Positions 1 through 9,588 of a DNA stretch of 64,000 nt are shown here, one piece after another. Source of the DNA: Tichowtungia aerotolerans (lineage in GTDB: Bacteria; Verrucomicrobiota; Kiritimatiellia; Kiritimatiellales; Tichowtungiaceae); the NCBI RefSeq assembly GCF_009905215.1, contig NZ_CP047593.1, forward strand, positions 558,001 through 622,000, in the 5' to 3' direction. How positions within the stretch are numbered: position 1 is the stretch's first letter; each line of letters starts with the position of its first letter. The translations under genes and the position numbers were made by a program. The notes under the pieces were generated by a model, which worked only from the letters and a program-made list of their open reading frames with translations, ran no database searches and was not told the DNA's origin.

Positions 1-494
1 GCCCCGATCGATACGAGCGTTGCCGGATTATCCACAATCAGGCCCATATTTTTCAGCCCGATAAAGGTAATAAACAGCCCGATCCCAGCCGCCGTGGCAA
101 TTCGCAGGCTCAGCGGAATGGCATTCACCACCTTTTCCCGGATTCCCGCCACGGTTAAGATAAAAAAGGCAACCCCGGACACAAAAACCACACCCAGCGC
201 CGTCTGCCAGCTGAGGCCCTGCCCCATCACCAGCGTGTACGTGAAAAATGCATTCAGCCCCATGCCCGGAGCCATCGCAAACGGCACATTGGCCCAAAGT
301 CCAACCAGCAGTGTACCCAGAGCCGCGGCCAGACAGGTCGCCGTAATCAGCGCCGGCTTATCCATCCCCGTCTCACTCAGAATCAGCGGATTCACAAAAA
401 TAATGTAAGCCATCGTCAGAAACGTGGTTAACCCACCGATGACTTCGGTTTTAACATCACTGCCGTTCTCACTCAGCTTAAACAGATTCTTCAC
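1..494 (-). CDS. NCS2-type purine permease (AzgA/PbuG-like), 3' end outside window
   Basis: An inner-membrane transporter that would import adenine, guanine or hypoxanthine by proton symport. About 164 N-terminal residues are visible and the frame runs off the left edge. The protein opens with a charged leader, then hydrophobic segments. The diagnostic APGMGLNAFFTY stretch of the AzgA branch of nucleobase/cation symporter-2 proteins lies near residue 75. I place the start at a GTG at 494, five bases after a GGAGG ribosome site; the first in-frame ATG is well inside the conserved region. It is the last gene of a same-strand run after the helicase gene, separated by about 185 bp with no clear promoter or riboswitch that I could recognise. 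The family call is confident; the exact purine cannot be told. Confidence 0.85.
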   Translation of the reverse strand, partial: MKNLFKLSENGSDVKTEVIGGLTTFLTMAYIIFVNPLILSETGMDKPALITATCLAAALGTLLVGLWANVPFAMAPGMGLNAFFTYTLVMGQGLSWQTALGVVFVSGVAFFILTVAGIREKVVNAIPLSLRIATAAGIGLFITFIGLKNMGLIVDNPATLVSIG

Positions 495-680
495 ACGCAC
501 CTCCGGTTACAGCCCAAACACACAGCAGGCATCCTAACAGACAGCCTGTCCAGTAAACCGGAAAATAAATCACAGCCGCCCCGAATCATCAATAATTTCT
601 CGACGAATTCTGCGGCAGCGAAACGACGGATTTCCAGACATTGTAACACGATGAATTCAGGTGAAATATAACTCAATCAT

Positions 681-2966
681 TCACCTTTGTGACTCTGCAT
701 CGGCCTGAAGCGGCCGGAACAGATCGTTCAGATCATTCTCGTTCCATTTAGCAAGTGCATCTTTCTGATCGCCGAGCAGGCCGTCGATCAGGTCCTTTTT
801 TCGCTCCTGCATGTCTAGAATCGTTTCTTCAACCGTGCCGGAGGCGATCATTTTATAGACGAAGACCGGCTTGTCCTGCCCGATTCGGTAGGCGCGGTCC
901 GTCGCCTGGCTCTCCGCCGCCGGATTCCACCACGGATCAAAATGAATGACCGTATCGGCCGCCGTCAGGTTCAGCCCCGTTCCCCCGGCCTTCAGGCTGA
1001 TCAGGAACACCGGAACCTCTTCCGCCTGAAAACGGGCGACCGGCGTTTTGCGGTCCTGCGTCTGCCCGGTAATTTGCACAAAGTTGATGTTTTGCTCATT
1101 CAGCATTTCTTCGATCAGTTTCAGCATACTCGTGAACTGAGAAAAAATCAGAATGCGCCGCCCTTCCGGAATCATTTCCGAAAGCATTTCCCGTAATGCA
1201 TTCAGCTTGGCGGAATGCATCAGTTCCTGTGCGGCTTCCAGCTTCAGCAATTGCGGATGACAGCACACCTGCCGCATTTTCAGCAACGCATCGAGCACAA
1301 TGATGTGCGAGCGCGCCAATCCTTTTTCTTTCACGGCATCGCGCACGCGTTCTTCCATGCCCGCACGTACCGTTTCGTAGAGTTCTTTCTGCTCCAGCGT
1401 CAGCTCAATGTGCTGGATCATCTCGGTTTTGGGCGGCAGTTCTTTCACCACCTCGTCCTTGGTGCGCCGCAACACAAACGGCGCGATGCGCCGGGCCAAC
1501 ACCTGCCGGACGACCGCACGCCCCTCTTTTTCAATCGGCGTGCGAAACACCTTCCGAAACACCCCGTGCGTTCCGAGCAACCCCGGCAGCACAAACGAAA
1601 ACAGCGACCACAGCTCATCAAGGTTGTTTTCGAGCGGCGTTCCGGTCAGAGCAATGCGCTGATGCGCATCGAACAGGCGTACAATTCGCGCGGCGATTGT
1701 TTTGTGGTTCCGAATAAACTGCGCCTCGTCGAGAATCAGCAAATGGAAACGATGCTTCAAGAGCTCCTCGCCGTCACGCACGAGCAGCGGATACGATGTT
1801 ACAATCAGGTCGTACTCCGAAAAATCTTCAAAATGATCCGCCCGGTCCGAGCCGTGCGACACATGCACATTGAGCGACGGCGCAAACTTTTTCGCCTCCG
1901 CCTCCCAGTTATAGAGCACGCTCGTCGGTGCAATAATCAGACACGGCGCATCCATGCGGCCGGACTCCTTTTCAGCCAGAATATGTGCCAGTGCCTGCAC
2001 GGTTTTCCCCAGCCCCATATCGTCGGCCAGTACGGCACCGAACCCGCAGTCACGCAGCAGCTGCAACCAGTTCAGCCCCAACTGCTGATAGTCGCGTAGA
2101 TCGGCCTGAAGCGCCTTCGGTTTCCGAACATTGGAAGGATTGGTTACCCGCGTAAGCCGTTCGGCTTTTTCCTGCAGCAGTTCAGGGAGAGTTGCCGAAA
2201 AATTTTCCAGGGTTTGGAAACGCGCCAGCTCCATCGCACGAATCCACGGAATTTCGAGCGTCTCCGCGTTTTCTTTGACGGCTTTGCGGTCAAAGAGCTC
2301 CAGCAGCGACGCCGTCAGCATTTCCAAACGATCTTCCGGAATCGGAATTCTGCGGCCGTCGTCCAGTGAAAGATAGTTCGAGGGGTTTCCGCCGCGCAGA
2401 TGGTCGAGCAGGAACGGCAGGATATTGATCCGGCGGTCCGACAGCTCAAACCCGACCGACAGCTCAAACTGCCCGCCGGTGGTTTCATTCAGATCCACAT
2501 ACCAGCGTTCCGGCGACTGCACCGAAATCCCGAAGGATTTGTCCATTTGGATCAGCCAGCCCTTTTCTTCAAGCTTTGGAACCGTTTGATCCAGAAAATC
2601 CAGCCATTCCTTTTCGGACCCGCAGGTTTTCCAGTCGGCACGAGCGTCTTCCCGGTCGATCCAGAAATACACTTTACTCAGCTTCTTCATCGAAAGCTGT
2701 TCAAGCGAGTCGAAAAGTGACTGTTCGGCCTTCAGATCACGCCGGATATTCCCGTCGTCCGACGCCAGCATTTTCTTTTTATGATCCGGGGCAATACAGA
2801 TCCCGTCATACTCAAACTCGATCTGAATACAATGGACCGGATCTTCCGATCCGCAGAAAAAATGATTGCGTTTAAAACGGCGCGGCGGCAGCGACAAAAA
2901 TGAAAGCACCCCGATCGGGGTGCCCTGCTTTTCAACCTGAGCTTCGAGAAAAAAATCCAGTTCCAT
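681..2966 (-). CDS. SNF2-family DEAD/DEAH-box helicase (Swi2/Snf2-like ATPase)
   Basis: Double-stranded DNA translocase of the bacterial SNF2 (HepA/RapA-related) type, probably acting in transcription or repair. Helicase motifs in order: DDMGLGKT (Walker A, about residue 312), DEAQ box near 409, LTGTPLENN (motif III), then in the second RecA lobe FSQFTSML, GGTGLNL and QATDRAYRIGQ near 685. The first 280 residues are not recognised as a SWIM zinc finger and are probably the bacterial SNF2-associated region. I chose the ATG at 2966; a TTG at 2975 would overlap the stop codon of the upstream small gene. Length (761 aa) is usual for short bacterial SNF2 proteins. Two near-copies of the TTCCAA-N3-TTGGAA palindrome lie inside it, at 2122-2136 and about 2208-2222. 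Confidence 0.92.
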   Translation of the reverse strand: MELDFFLEAQVEKQGTPIGVLSFLSLPPRRFKRNHFFCGSEDPVHCIQIEFEYDGICIAPDHKKKMLASDDGNIRRDLKAEQSLFDSLEQLSMKKLSKVYFWIDREDARADWKTCGSEKEWLDFLDQTVPKLEEKGWLIQMDKSFGISVQSPERWYVDLNETTGGQFELSVGFELSDRRINILPFLLDHLRGGNPSNYLSLDDGRRIPIPEDRLEMLTASLLELFDRKAVKENAETLEIPWIRAMELARFQTLENFSATLPELLQEKAERLTRVTNPSNVRKPKALQADLRDYQQLGLNWLQLLRDCGFGAVLADDMGLGKTVQALAHILAEKESGRMDAPCLIIAPTSVLYNWEAEAKKFAPSLNVHVSHGSDRADHFEDFSEYDLIVTSYPLLVRDGEELLKHRFHLLILDEAQFIRNHKTIAARIVRLFDAHQRIALTGTPLENNLDELWSLFSFVLPGLLGTHGVFRKVFRTPIEKEGRAVVRQVLARRIAPFVLRRTKDEVVKELPPKTEMIQHIELTLEQKELYETVRAGMEERVRDAVKEKGLARSHIIVLDALLKMRQVCCHPQLLKLEAAQELMHSAKLNALREMLSEMIPEGRRILIFSQFTSMLKLIEEMLNEQNINFVQITGQTQDRKTPVARFQAEEVPVFLISLKAGGTGLNLTAADTVIHFDPWWNPAAESQATDRAYRIGQDKPVFVYKMIASGTVEETILDMQERKKDLIDGLLGDQKDALAKWNENDLNDLFRPLQADAESQR

Positions 2967-2971
2967 CACGA

Positions 2972-3217
2972 TCAACCAACACCATTGCCGCGCCTTTTAT
3001 ACCGCATAATAAATGCCTGATATGCCGTGATCGTTCCTGCGAGCTCTGCGGATTTCAGAGGCCCGCGCCCCACCCAATCGAGACCTTCATATTTTTCAAT
3101 ACACTTGAGCTCGGCTTCAACAGCGGCAAGATCGAAACCATCCTGCGCAGACAACAGCTCCAGCCGCGCCAAAGTCTCCTGAAACGCATCGTCTTCAATC
3201 TGCTGTTCATCAATCAT
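2972..3217 (-). CDS. small hypothetical protein
   Basis: An 81-residue acidic, mostly helical protein that I do not recognise. It has no signal peptide, membrane segment or cysteine motif. The ATG at 3217 is preceded by AGGGG at a suitable distance; a GTG two codons upstream is also possible. It sits between purL (24 bp away) and the SNF2 helicase gene (5 bp away), all on one strand, so it is probably co-transcribed with them. It is not clearly related to either, and its role is unknown. Confidence 0.6.
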   Translation of the reverse strand: MIDEQQIEDDAFQETLARLELLSAQDGFDLAAVEAELKCIEKYEGLDWVGRGPLKSAELAGTITAYQAFIMRYKRRGNGVG

Positions 3218-3241
3218 GGCCACCCCTGATTGGCAGCGCCT

Positions 3242-6211
3242 TTACACTCCGTAAAGCGTCTCCTTAAAGGGATTCACAAGTGCATCAACATCCACATTCA
3301 CCGCACCGGCGACTTTCAGCTTCTTCTCTTCAGTCACGGTTCCGATTTTCGCAACCGGCAGTCCAGCAAAGAGCGCTTCGAGTTCAGCGGCCTTTTCCGG
3401 AGCAACAGTCACCACAAAACGACTGTTCGACTCAGAGAACAATGCCGTTGCGGCATCCTCAGAAACGCCGGACAGATCGACCTCTGCGCCGACCTGACCG
3501 CCGATTGTGGCCAGCGCCAGAGACACAGCCAGTCCACCCTTTGACGGAGTCGTCGCCGACTTGAGCAGTTCTGCATCAGTCGCCTTATTCATGGCGGAGT
3601 AGATTTTCAGCGCTTTCTCTCCGTCAACCGCCGGAACAGTTCCGCCGTAATTCATCGGCACGCCCTGTTCTTCGGCCAGCTTGCGGTAATAAGCCGAAGC
3701 CCCGAGCTCGTCTTTGGTTTCTCCGATCACGTAGATCACATCACCGGCATCTTTGAACGGCATGGTGACCGCTTTTTTGACGTCGTCGATCTGGCCGATT
3801 GAGGAGATGAGCAGCGTCGGCGGAATGGAAATCTTCTTGCCGCCGCGGGTCGAGTCGTTCTTGCAGGAATCCTTCCCGGAAACGGCAGGTGTTTTGTAAA
3901 GCGTGGTGTAGTCGTAGAGCGCTTTGTTGGAACGAACGAGCTGCGCCATTTTGTAGGCGCCGTCCGGCGTCTTTTCGGATTCAACCGGGTCCGGCCAGCA
4001 GAAGTTGTCGAGAATCGCAATGCGTTCCAGCGAACCGCCAACGGCAATCACGCGGCGAACCGCTTCGTCGATCACGGAAGCCGTCATATCGTAGGTGTCG
4101 ATGTCCGAGAACCACGGATTGATTCCTTCAGCCAGAACCGCGCCGCGGTCGTTATCGTACTCAACACGCATGACGGTGGCGTCGGACGGCACGTCGGAAT
4201 TCACGCCGACAAACGGCTTCACAACGCTAAGGCCTTTGACCTCACCGTCGTAGATGCGGCTTTTGTATTCGCGCGAACAGATATTCAGGTCGCCCATCAG
4301 TTTGGTGAGCGTTTCGGAATAGTCCTCTTTCTCTTCAACCGTCGGAGCCGGAATGCTCGGCTTTTTCCAGACGCCGGGCATCACCAGAGTCGGGCAGCCG
4401 GTTTCGTAGAGGAAATCCATGTCGAGGCTGGCAATGACTTTTCCATCCTGTTTGACGGTGAAATAGCCGGAATCGTTGTATTTGCCCATAAAGGACACTT
4501 CAACATCGCGTTTTTTAGCGAGCGCTTCAAATGCCTCGCGGCATTCGGGCTGTACGGCGAGCGTCATGCGTTCCTGCGCTTCGGACACGAGAACTTCCCA
4601 CGGCTGCAGGCCTTCGTATTTAAGCGGCGCGCCGGCGAGGTCGCATTCGCATCCGCCGGAGTATTTACCCATTTCACCGAATGAGCAGGAAATGCCGCCG
4701 GCACCGTTATCGGTGATGCAGCGGAACAGTCCGAGATCGCGCGCCTCGAGCAGGAACTCGTAGAGTTTGCGCTGCGTCAGCGGGTCCCCGATCTGCACCG
4801 CCTGCGCGGGCGATTCGGTACGCAGCTCTTCGGAGGAGAAGGTTGCGCCGTGAATTCCGTCCTTACCGATACGACCGCCGCACATGACAGTCCAGTCGCC
4901 GACTTCAATCTCTTTGCGCTCGGACGGACGTCCGGTCACGTTCACCGGAAGCGTGCCCATGGTCCCGCAATAAACGAGCGGCTTGCCGAGATAGCGTTCA
5001 TCGAAGCACTCGAAGCCGCGGCTGTACGGAATCCCGGACTGGTTGCCGCCATCGATCACCCCTTCGTGAACGCCGTCGCGAATGCGGCGCGGATGCATCA
5101 GGCCTTCCGGCACTTTTTTATCGTAGAACGGCGAACCGAGGCAGTAGCCCCAGACGTTGGAAACCAGAGCCGCGCCCATACCGGTACCGAGCGGGTCGCG
5201 GTTTACGCCGACAATTCCGGTCATCGATCCGCCGTACGGATCGAGTGCGGACGGAGAGTTGTGGGTTTCCACTTTATAGACCAGATGAAGGTCTTCGTTG
5301 AATTTCACCACGCCGGCGTTGTCCGTGAACACCGAAACCAGCCAGTCAATCGACTCCTCCACTTTCTTGGTGGATGCTTTAACATAGGTTTTATAGAGGG
5401 AATTAATCACTTCCTCTTCACCGGTCTCTTCATCCTTATAGTTGACCGTTCCGGCAAAAATTTTGTGCGAGCAGTGTTCCGACCAGGTCTGGGCGATGCA
5501 TTCGAGCTCTACATCCGTCGGCCATTCCGGCAGGTCGAGTTCTGCACGGTGCGCTTTCACGTCGTCGCGCAGGTAGTGGTTGCGGATCGTGCGCATTTCT
5601 TCGAGGGACAGCGACAGAATCCCGTCAGAGGAAATCTTCATCAGCGCCGCATCGTCATCGGGCAGCTCAATCACATTGACCTTGATTTCAGGGTGATCAT
5701 CAAAAACCGGCGCAGTCAGGTCCGGCTCAGAAGCCAGCCACTCCTCTTTGGAAAAGACCTGTATAGTCTGAATCAGCGTATTGGCCAGCAGGTCTTTGCC
5801 GAGATGCTCCACATCTTCGCGGGACAGGCTGCCGGAGAGGAAATACTGAATCGAAGTGTACACCTGTTCTTCCCATTTGAGATCGCGACCGACAATATCG
5901 CGCAGCGCACCGCGGGCTGTACGACCCACGTTATCGGTTACGCCCGGCTTAAACCCGACTTCGAGCATCCAGTCAAACGATTCCGGGGCCGGAAGGCGGC
6001 GGATGGCAGATTCGGCGACGACCGGGTCGGCAAAAGCGGTCTGCACTTCGGCGGCCTTGGCCTCGTCAATATTGGCGACCACCTTGTAGACGTCGCGCGT
6101 CCGGCACACATCAATCGTCATTCCGAGCGCACCCTGCGCCTGCCCGATCACTCCGCGCCCGCGCGCATCCGGAACGCCCTGTTTCAACCCGATTTCAATT
6201 CTGTAAAGCAT
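3242..6211 (-). CDS. purL: phosphoribosylformylglycinamidine synthase, PurS-PurL type
   Basis: Fourth step of purine biosynthesis: ATP-dependent conversion of FGAR to FGAM in the cytosol. The 989 residues begin with two PurS-like segments (about 1-75 and 80-150, with the echoed motifs GLKQGVPDARG and GFKPGVTDNVG). Two AIR-synthase-like halves follow, including ETHNSPSALDPYGG and DNGAGGISCSFGEMG. The C-terminal glutaminase domain of the roughly 1300-residue enterobacterial enzyme is missing, so ammonia must come from a separate PurQ, not seen here. This intermediate architecture fits the PurS-PurL fusions known from some anaerobes. The ATG at 6211 follows an AGGGGATTTTCC leader. The purine permease nearby hints at, but does not prove, common purine control. 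Confidence 0.93.
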   Translation of the reverse strand: MLYRIEIGLKQGVPDARGRGVIGQAQGALGMTIDVCRTRDVYKVVANIDEAKAAEVQTAFADPVVAESAIRRLPAPESFDWMLEVGFKPGVTDNVGRTARGALRDIVGRDLKWEEQVYTSIQYFLSGSLSREDVEHLGKDLLANTLIQTIQVFSKEEWLASEPDLTAPVFDDHPEIKVNVIELPDDDAALMKISSDGILSLSLEEMRTIRNHYLRDDVKAHRAELDLPEWPTDVELECIAQTWSEHCSHKIFAGTVNYKDEETGEEEVINSLYKTYVKASTKKVEESIDWLVSVFTDNAGVVKFNEDLHLVYKVETHNSPSALDPYGGSMTGIVGVNRDPLGTGMGAALVSNVWGYCLGSPFYDKKVPEGLMHPRRIRDGVHEGVIDGGNQSGIPYSRGFECFDERYLGKPLVYCGTMGTLPVNVTGRPSERKEIEVGDWTVMCGGRIGKDGIHGATFSSEELRTESPAQAVQIGDPLTQRKLYEFLLEARDLGLFRCITDNGAGGISCSFGEMGKYSGGCECDLAGAPLKYEGLQPWEVLVSEAQERMTLAVQPECREAFEALAKKRDVEVSFMGKYNDSGYFTVKQDGKVIASLDMDFLYETGCPTLVMPGVWKKPSIPAPTVEEKEDYSETLTKLMGDLNICSREYKSRIYDGEVKGLSVVKPFVGVNSDVPSDATVMRVEYDNDRGAVLAEGINPWFSDIDTYDMTASVIDEAVRRVIAVGGSLERIAILDNFCWPDPVESEKTPDGAYKMAQLVRSNKALYDYTTLYKTPAVSGKDSCKNDSTRGGKKISIPPTLLISSIGQIDDVKKAVTMPFKDAGDVIYVIGETKDELGASAYYRKLAEEQGVPMNYGGTVPAVDGEKALKIYSAMNKATDAELLKSATTPSKGGLAVSLALATIGGQVGAEVDLSGVSEDAATALFSESNSRFVVTVAPEKAAELEALFAGLPVAKIGTVTEEKKLKVAGAVNVDVDALVNPFKETLYGV

Positions 6212-6280
6212 TGGAAAATCCCCTTTTTGATCACGAATCGCCCGAATCTACACGAATGGGTGAAGATGCCAAAGCCGATT

Positions 6281-6295
6281 TTCCAATGGTTGGAA
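6281..6295. repeat. perfect TTCCAA-N3-TTGGAA palindrome
   Basis: TTCCAA TGG TTGGAA lies in the gap between the start of purL and the end of trmN6. One of eight perfect copies in the window; function unknown. Confidence 0.9.
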
Positions 6296-6310
6296 CATTT
6301 GGGCCGAAAA

Positions 6311-7021
6311 TCACATCAACAGATAGAAATCCCGGCAGAGTTCAATGAATTCCGGACTGTACTGTCCATCCGCTTGGCGAACTGTGATTTCTGAACGCCG
6401 GACGGACTCTGACGGGGTCCGCTGAAAACACAGCAGTTGACGATTAGCCGGACGGTCCGGCTTCGGGAGCACATCGCAGCAGTCCGACAAAACCCATCCG
6501 GTTTCCGGAGCCGCCTCGATGAGTCGCTGCGCGGCGTCAGACGGAAGGATCAGCGCCAGCCGCGACCCGCGGTGGCTCAACCGCGCAGCATCCCGCAACA
6601 GCTGACCGTGCGACAACTCGCCGCAATGCCGGGCCGTCTGCCGCTCCGGCGTTTTCAATGTCTGCCCAGGATTGAAATACGGCGGATTGCTGACCAGCAG
6701 ATCGTAAGGTCCGCCTTGGAAATCCTGCAGCGAACTGTGCATGCAACGGATTTTTTCCGCCCACGGACTGGCGGCCGCATTTTCTTCGGCCTGCGCCACT
6801 GCACCTGCATCCATATCAATTGCATCGATTTGGTACGCGCCCCGCTGCGCCAGCATCAGACTCAGAATCCCGCAGCCGGTTCCAATATCCAGCAGGCTGG
6901 ACGCATCGACCACCGGCGCCCACGCCCCCAGCAGCACCGCATCCGTCCCCACCTTCATCGCACAGCGATCATCAAAGACATGAAACCGCTTAAACGTGAA
7001 CCCGCTTCGTTGATTTTCCAT
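6311..7021 (-). CDS. trmN6: tRNA1(Val) (adenine(37)-N6)-methyltransferase-like protein
   Basis: SAM-dependent class I methyltransferase of the YfiC/TrmN6 family, which makes m6A37 in tRNA1(Val). The SAM-binding motif LLDIGTGCGILSL lies near residues 43-55, and the N6-adenine catalytic motif NPPYFNPG is in the middle. The following TARHCGELSHGQLL segment is typical of this family. At 236 residues the length is as expected. It reads away from tex, from which it is separated by about 200 bp, and its end faces purL. Other NPPY-type small methyltransferases cannot be fully excluded, but family-specific words before and after the motif favour TrmN6. Confidence 0.85.
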   Translation of the reverse strand: MENQRSGFTFKRFHVFDDRCAMKVGTDAVLLGAWAPVVDASSLLDIGTGCGILSLMLAQRGAYQIDAIDMDAGAVAQAEENAAASPWAEKIRCMHSSLQDFQGGPYDLLVSNPPYFNPGQTLKTPERQTARHCGELSHGQLLRDAARLSHRGSRLALILPSDAAQRLIEAAPETGWVLSDCCDVLPKPDRPANRQLLCFQRTPSESVRRSEITVRQADGQYSPEFIELCRDFYLLM

Positions 7022-7228
7022 ATAATTCTTTTTTCTGATACGAATTTTTCAGACAGGATAACAGGACCAACAAGACCGCAACAACCCGTCGCGTCACAAA
7101 CAAGAGTCAACAACGCTATAGACACGGTATCCTCACCATGTTTATGCAACAGACGAACGGCTTGACGACAGCGGCATATTTTCGGACGATCTGCGCTTTT
7201 GAAACCAACTGAAAGATGCGTCTCCACT

Positions 7229-9517
7229 ATGTCAGAAGAAATGCTGTTTGATCCCGTCCCGTTTGTCTCCAAAGACCTCAACATCGGCCCGCGACAGGTA
7301 TCGGCTGTCGCCAAGCTCTTCGCCGAAGGCGCGACGGTTCCGTTCATCGCCCGCTACCGCAAAGAGGCGCACGGCAACCTCGACGAGGTCCAGATTCTCA
7401 ACATCCAGGAAAAGCTGACCTACTACAACTCGCTCGAGTCACGCCGCCAGACGATCCTCAAAAGCATCGATGAACAGGGCAAGCTGACCGACGACCTGCG
7501 CCTGAAAATCGAAAAAACGATTTCCAAGACCGAACTTGAAGACCTATACCTGCCCTACAAGCCGAAACGCCGCACGCGCGCAACGATCGCCAAAGAAAAA
7601 GGCCTCGAGCCGCTGGCCGAGCTGATTCTTTTCCAAACATTGGAAAGTGATCCGGAAACCGAGGCGGCCAAATACATCAACGCCGAAAAAGAGGTCGAAG
7701 ACACCAAAGCCGCATTGGCCGGCGCGCGCGACATCGTCGCCGAGCAGGTCGCCGAAAAGGCCGAAGTGCGTTCGCTCATCCGCGAGGCCTATTTCAAAAG
7801 CGGCGTGATCGCCTCCAAACCGCTCAAAATGGATGCCAATCCGGAAACGTCCAAATACAAAGACTACTTTGATTTCAGCCAGCCGGTCGCCGACATTCCG
7901 TCGCACCGCTACCTCGCCATCCGCCGCGGCGAAGCCGAAGGCGAACTGATCCGCAGACTCGAAGTCGACGCCGACCCGCAGATCGAGCAGATCAAAGAGC
8001 TGTGCTGCCTCAACCCGGCCTCTCCATTTTCCGGCGAACTCGAAACCGCCATTCTCGACGCCTACAAACGCCTGCTGACCATCAGCGTCGAAATCGACGT
8101 ATCGGTTGAAATGAAAATGAAGGCCGACCGCGCCGCCGTCGAGATCTTTGCCAAAAACCTGCGTAATCTGCTGATGGCCGCGCCATACGGCGAGAAGCCG
8201 GTCATCGGCATCGACCCCGGCCTGCGCACCGGCTGCAAATGCGTCGCGCTCGACGCCACCGGCAAATACCTCGACACCATCACCATCTACCCCGGCCAGA
8301 GCGCCCAGAAAACACAGCAGGCGGAAATCGACCTCGCCAGGTTCATTGAAAAGTTCGACCCGCAGGCGATCGCCGTCGGCAACGGAACCGCCGGGCGCGA
8401 AACCGAGGCCTTCACCAAAAAGGTGCTCAGCCTGATGCAGAAAAAGATCAGCGTGGTTTCGGTCAGCGAAAGCGGCGCATCGGTCTACAGCGCCTCCGCC
8501 ATCGCCCGCGAAGAATTCCCGGATCTCGACCTGACGATCCGCGGCGCAATCTCGATTGCCCGCCGCCTGCAGGATCCGCTGGCCGAGCTGGTGAAGGTCG
8601 ATCCGAAATCCATCGGCGTCGGACAGTATCAGCACGATGTCTACCAGCAGCTTCTCAAAGACAAGCTTGATGAAGTCGTCGTCAGCTGCGTGAACCACGT
8701 CGGCGTGGAACTCAATACCGCCAGCGCGCCCCTGCTCTCGCGCGTCGCCGGCATCGGCGAAAGCCTCGCCAAAAAGATTGTCGACTACCGCAACGAGCAC
8801 GGCGCATTCAAAAGCCGCCAGGAACTGATGGATGTCGCCGGTCTCGGCCCGCGTGCGTTCGAACAGGCCGCCGGCTTCCTGCGCATTCACGGCGGCACCA
8901 ATCCGCTCGACGCCTCCGCCGTCCACCCCGAGCGCTACGAACTGGTCAAACAGATCGCCGCCGACCTCGGCGAACCGCTCGAAAAAATGGTCGGCAGTGT
9001 CGACATCGTCAGCAAGGTGAAGATTGAAAAATACAAAACCGAAGAGGTTGGCGAACTGACGCTCAAAGACATTATCGACGAGCTCAAAAAGCCGGGCCGC
9101 GACCCGCGTGAGCAGTTTGAGGAAGTCGGCTTCCGCGAAGATGTCATGACCATGAACGATCTCAAAGAGAGCATGGAACTCAAAGGCATCGTCACCAACG
9201 TCACCGCTTTCGGTGCCTTCATCGACATCGGAGTGCATCAGGACGGACTGGTTCACATTTCGCAGCTCGCCGACCGCTTTATCAGTGACCCGGCCGAAGT
9301 GGTCAAGACCGGCGACCGCATTACCGTTAAGGTTCTGGAGGTCGACATGGAGCGCAAACGAATTTCGCTCACTGCCCGCAAGAATCCGGAACAGGCTCCG
9401 CGCCGCGGCGGCGGAGGCCGCCCGCAGAAAAACCGGGGACCACGTCCGCAACAGAATCGCGACGGACGCCGTCAGCCGCCGCGCGGATTCAGCAACAACC
9501 CGTTTGCTGATCTTTAA
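7229..9517 (+). CDS. tex: Tex-family RNA-binding transcription accessory protein
   Basis: A cytosolic nucleic-acid-binding protein related to eukaryotic Spt6, conserved in most bacteria and linked to transcription fidelity and stress tolerance. Domain order: N-terminal helical Tex region with the VPFIARYRKE signature, YqgF/RNase-H-like domain with IGIDPGLRTGCKC near residue 330, helix-hairpin-helix repeats (RVAGIGESLAKKIV), and an S1 RNA-binding domain (GIVTNVTAFGAFIDIG) near 650-720. It ends in a basic Arg/Gly/Gln-rich tail. I use the ATG at 7229; a TTG at 7199 would add ten residues that do not resemble the family. The long frames on the opposite strand are shadows produced by codon bias. 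Confidence 0.95.
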   Translation: MSEEMLFDPVPFVSKDLNIGPRQVSAVAKLFAEGATVPFIARYRKEAHGNLDEVQILNIQEKLTYYNSLESRRQTILKSIDEQGKLTDDLRLKIEKTISKTELEDLYLPYKPKRRTRATIAKEKGLEPLAELILFQTLESDPETEAAKYINAEKEVEDTKAALAGARDIVAEQVAEKAEVRSLIREAYFKSGVIASKPLKMDANPETSKYKDYFDFSQPVADIPSHRYLAIRRGEAEGELIRRLEVDADPQIEQIKELCCLNPASPFSGELETAILDAYKRLLTISVEIDVSVEMKMKADRAAVEIFAKNLRNLLMAAPYGEKPVIGIDPGLRTGCKCVALDATGKYLDTITIYPGQSAQKTQQAEIDLARFIEKFDPQAIAVGNGTAGRETEAFTKKVLSLMQKKISVVSVSESGASVYSASAIAREEFPDLDLTIRGAISIARRLQDPLAELVKVDPKSIGVGQYQHDVYQQLLKDKLDEVVVSCVNHVGVELNTASAPLLSRVAGIGESLAKKIVDYRNEHGAFKSRQELMDVAGLGPRAFEQAAGFLRIHGGTNPLDASAVHPERYELVKQIAADLGEPLEKMVGSVDIVSKVKIEKYKTEEVGELTLKDIIDELKKPGRDPREQFEEVGFREDVMTMNDLKESMELKGIVTNVTAFGAFIDIGVHQDGLVHISQLADRFISDPAEVVKTGDRITVKVLEVDMERKRISLTARKNPEQAPRRGGGGRPQKNRGPRPQQNRDGRRQPPRGFSNNPFADL
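7631..7645. repeat. perfect TTCCAA-N3-TTGGAA palindrome inside tex
   Basis: TTCCAA ACA TTGGAA in the tex reading frame, where it encodes Phe-Gln-Thr-Leu-Glu. It shows that the palindrome is tolerated in coding sequence. Confidence 0.9.
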
Positions 9518-9563
9518 AGTAAAATGAGCCTTCACAGGCGTTACAGCCTATGCGCTCGTTGAT

Positions 9564-9584
9564 GAGCAAGCGGGACGCTTGCTC
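9564..9584. terminator. hairpin between convergent tex and UroD-family genes
   Basis: A 9-bp perfect stem (GAGCAAGCG / CGCTTGCTC) with a 3-nt loop lies between two converging genes. It is followed on the plus strand by TACTTTAG, so the U tract is weak. A second short stem (AGGC/GCCT) lies just to the left. It probably ends transcription from both sides, but could also be a dispersed hairpin repeat. Confidence 0.5.
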
Positions 9585-9588
9585 TACT

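Noticed and set aside
491-676. 61-codon frame between the permease and helicase genes
   Set aside because: It overlaps the permease start and has no ribosome site or recognisable protein features.
7544-9535. 663-codon open frame opposite tex, and similar long frames opposite purL (4850-6394), the FAD oxidoreductase (42351-43661) and adhE (49719-51974)
   Set aside because: They mirror strongly conserved genes, show no family resemblance or ribosome site, and arise from GC-biased third positions.
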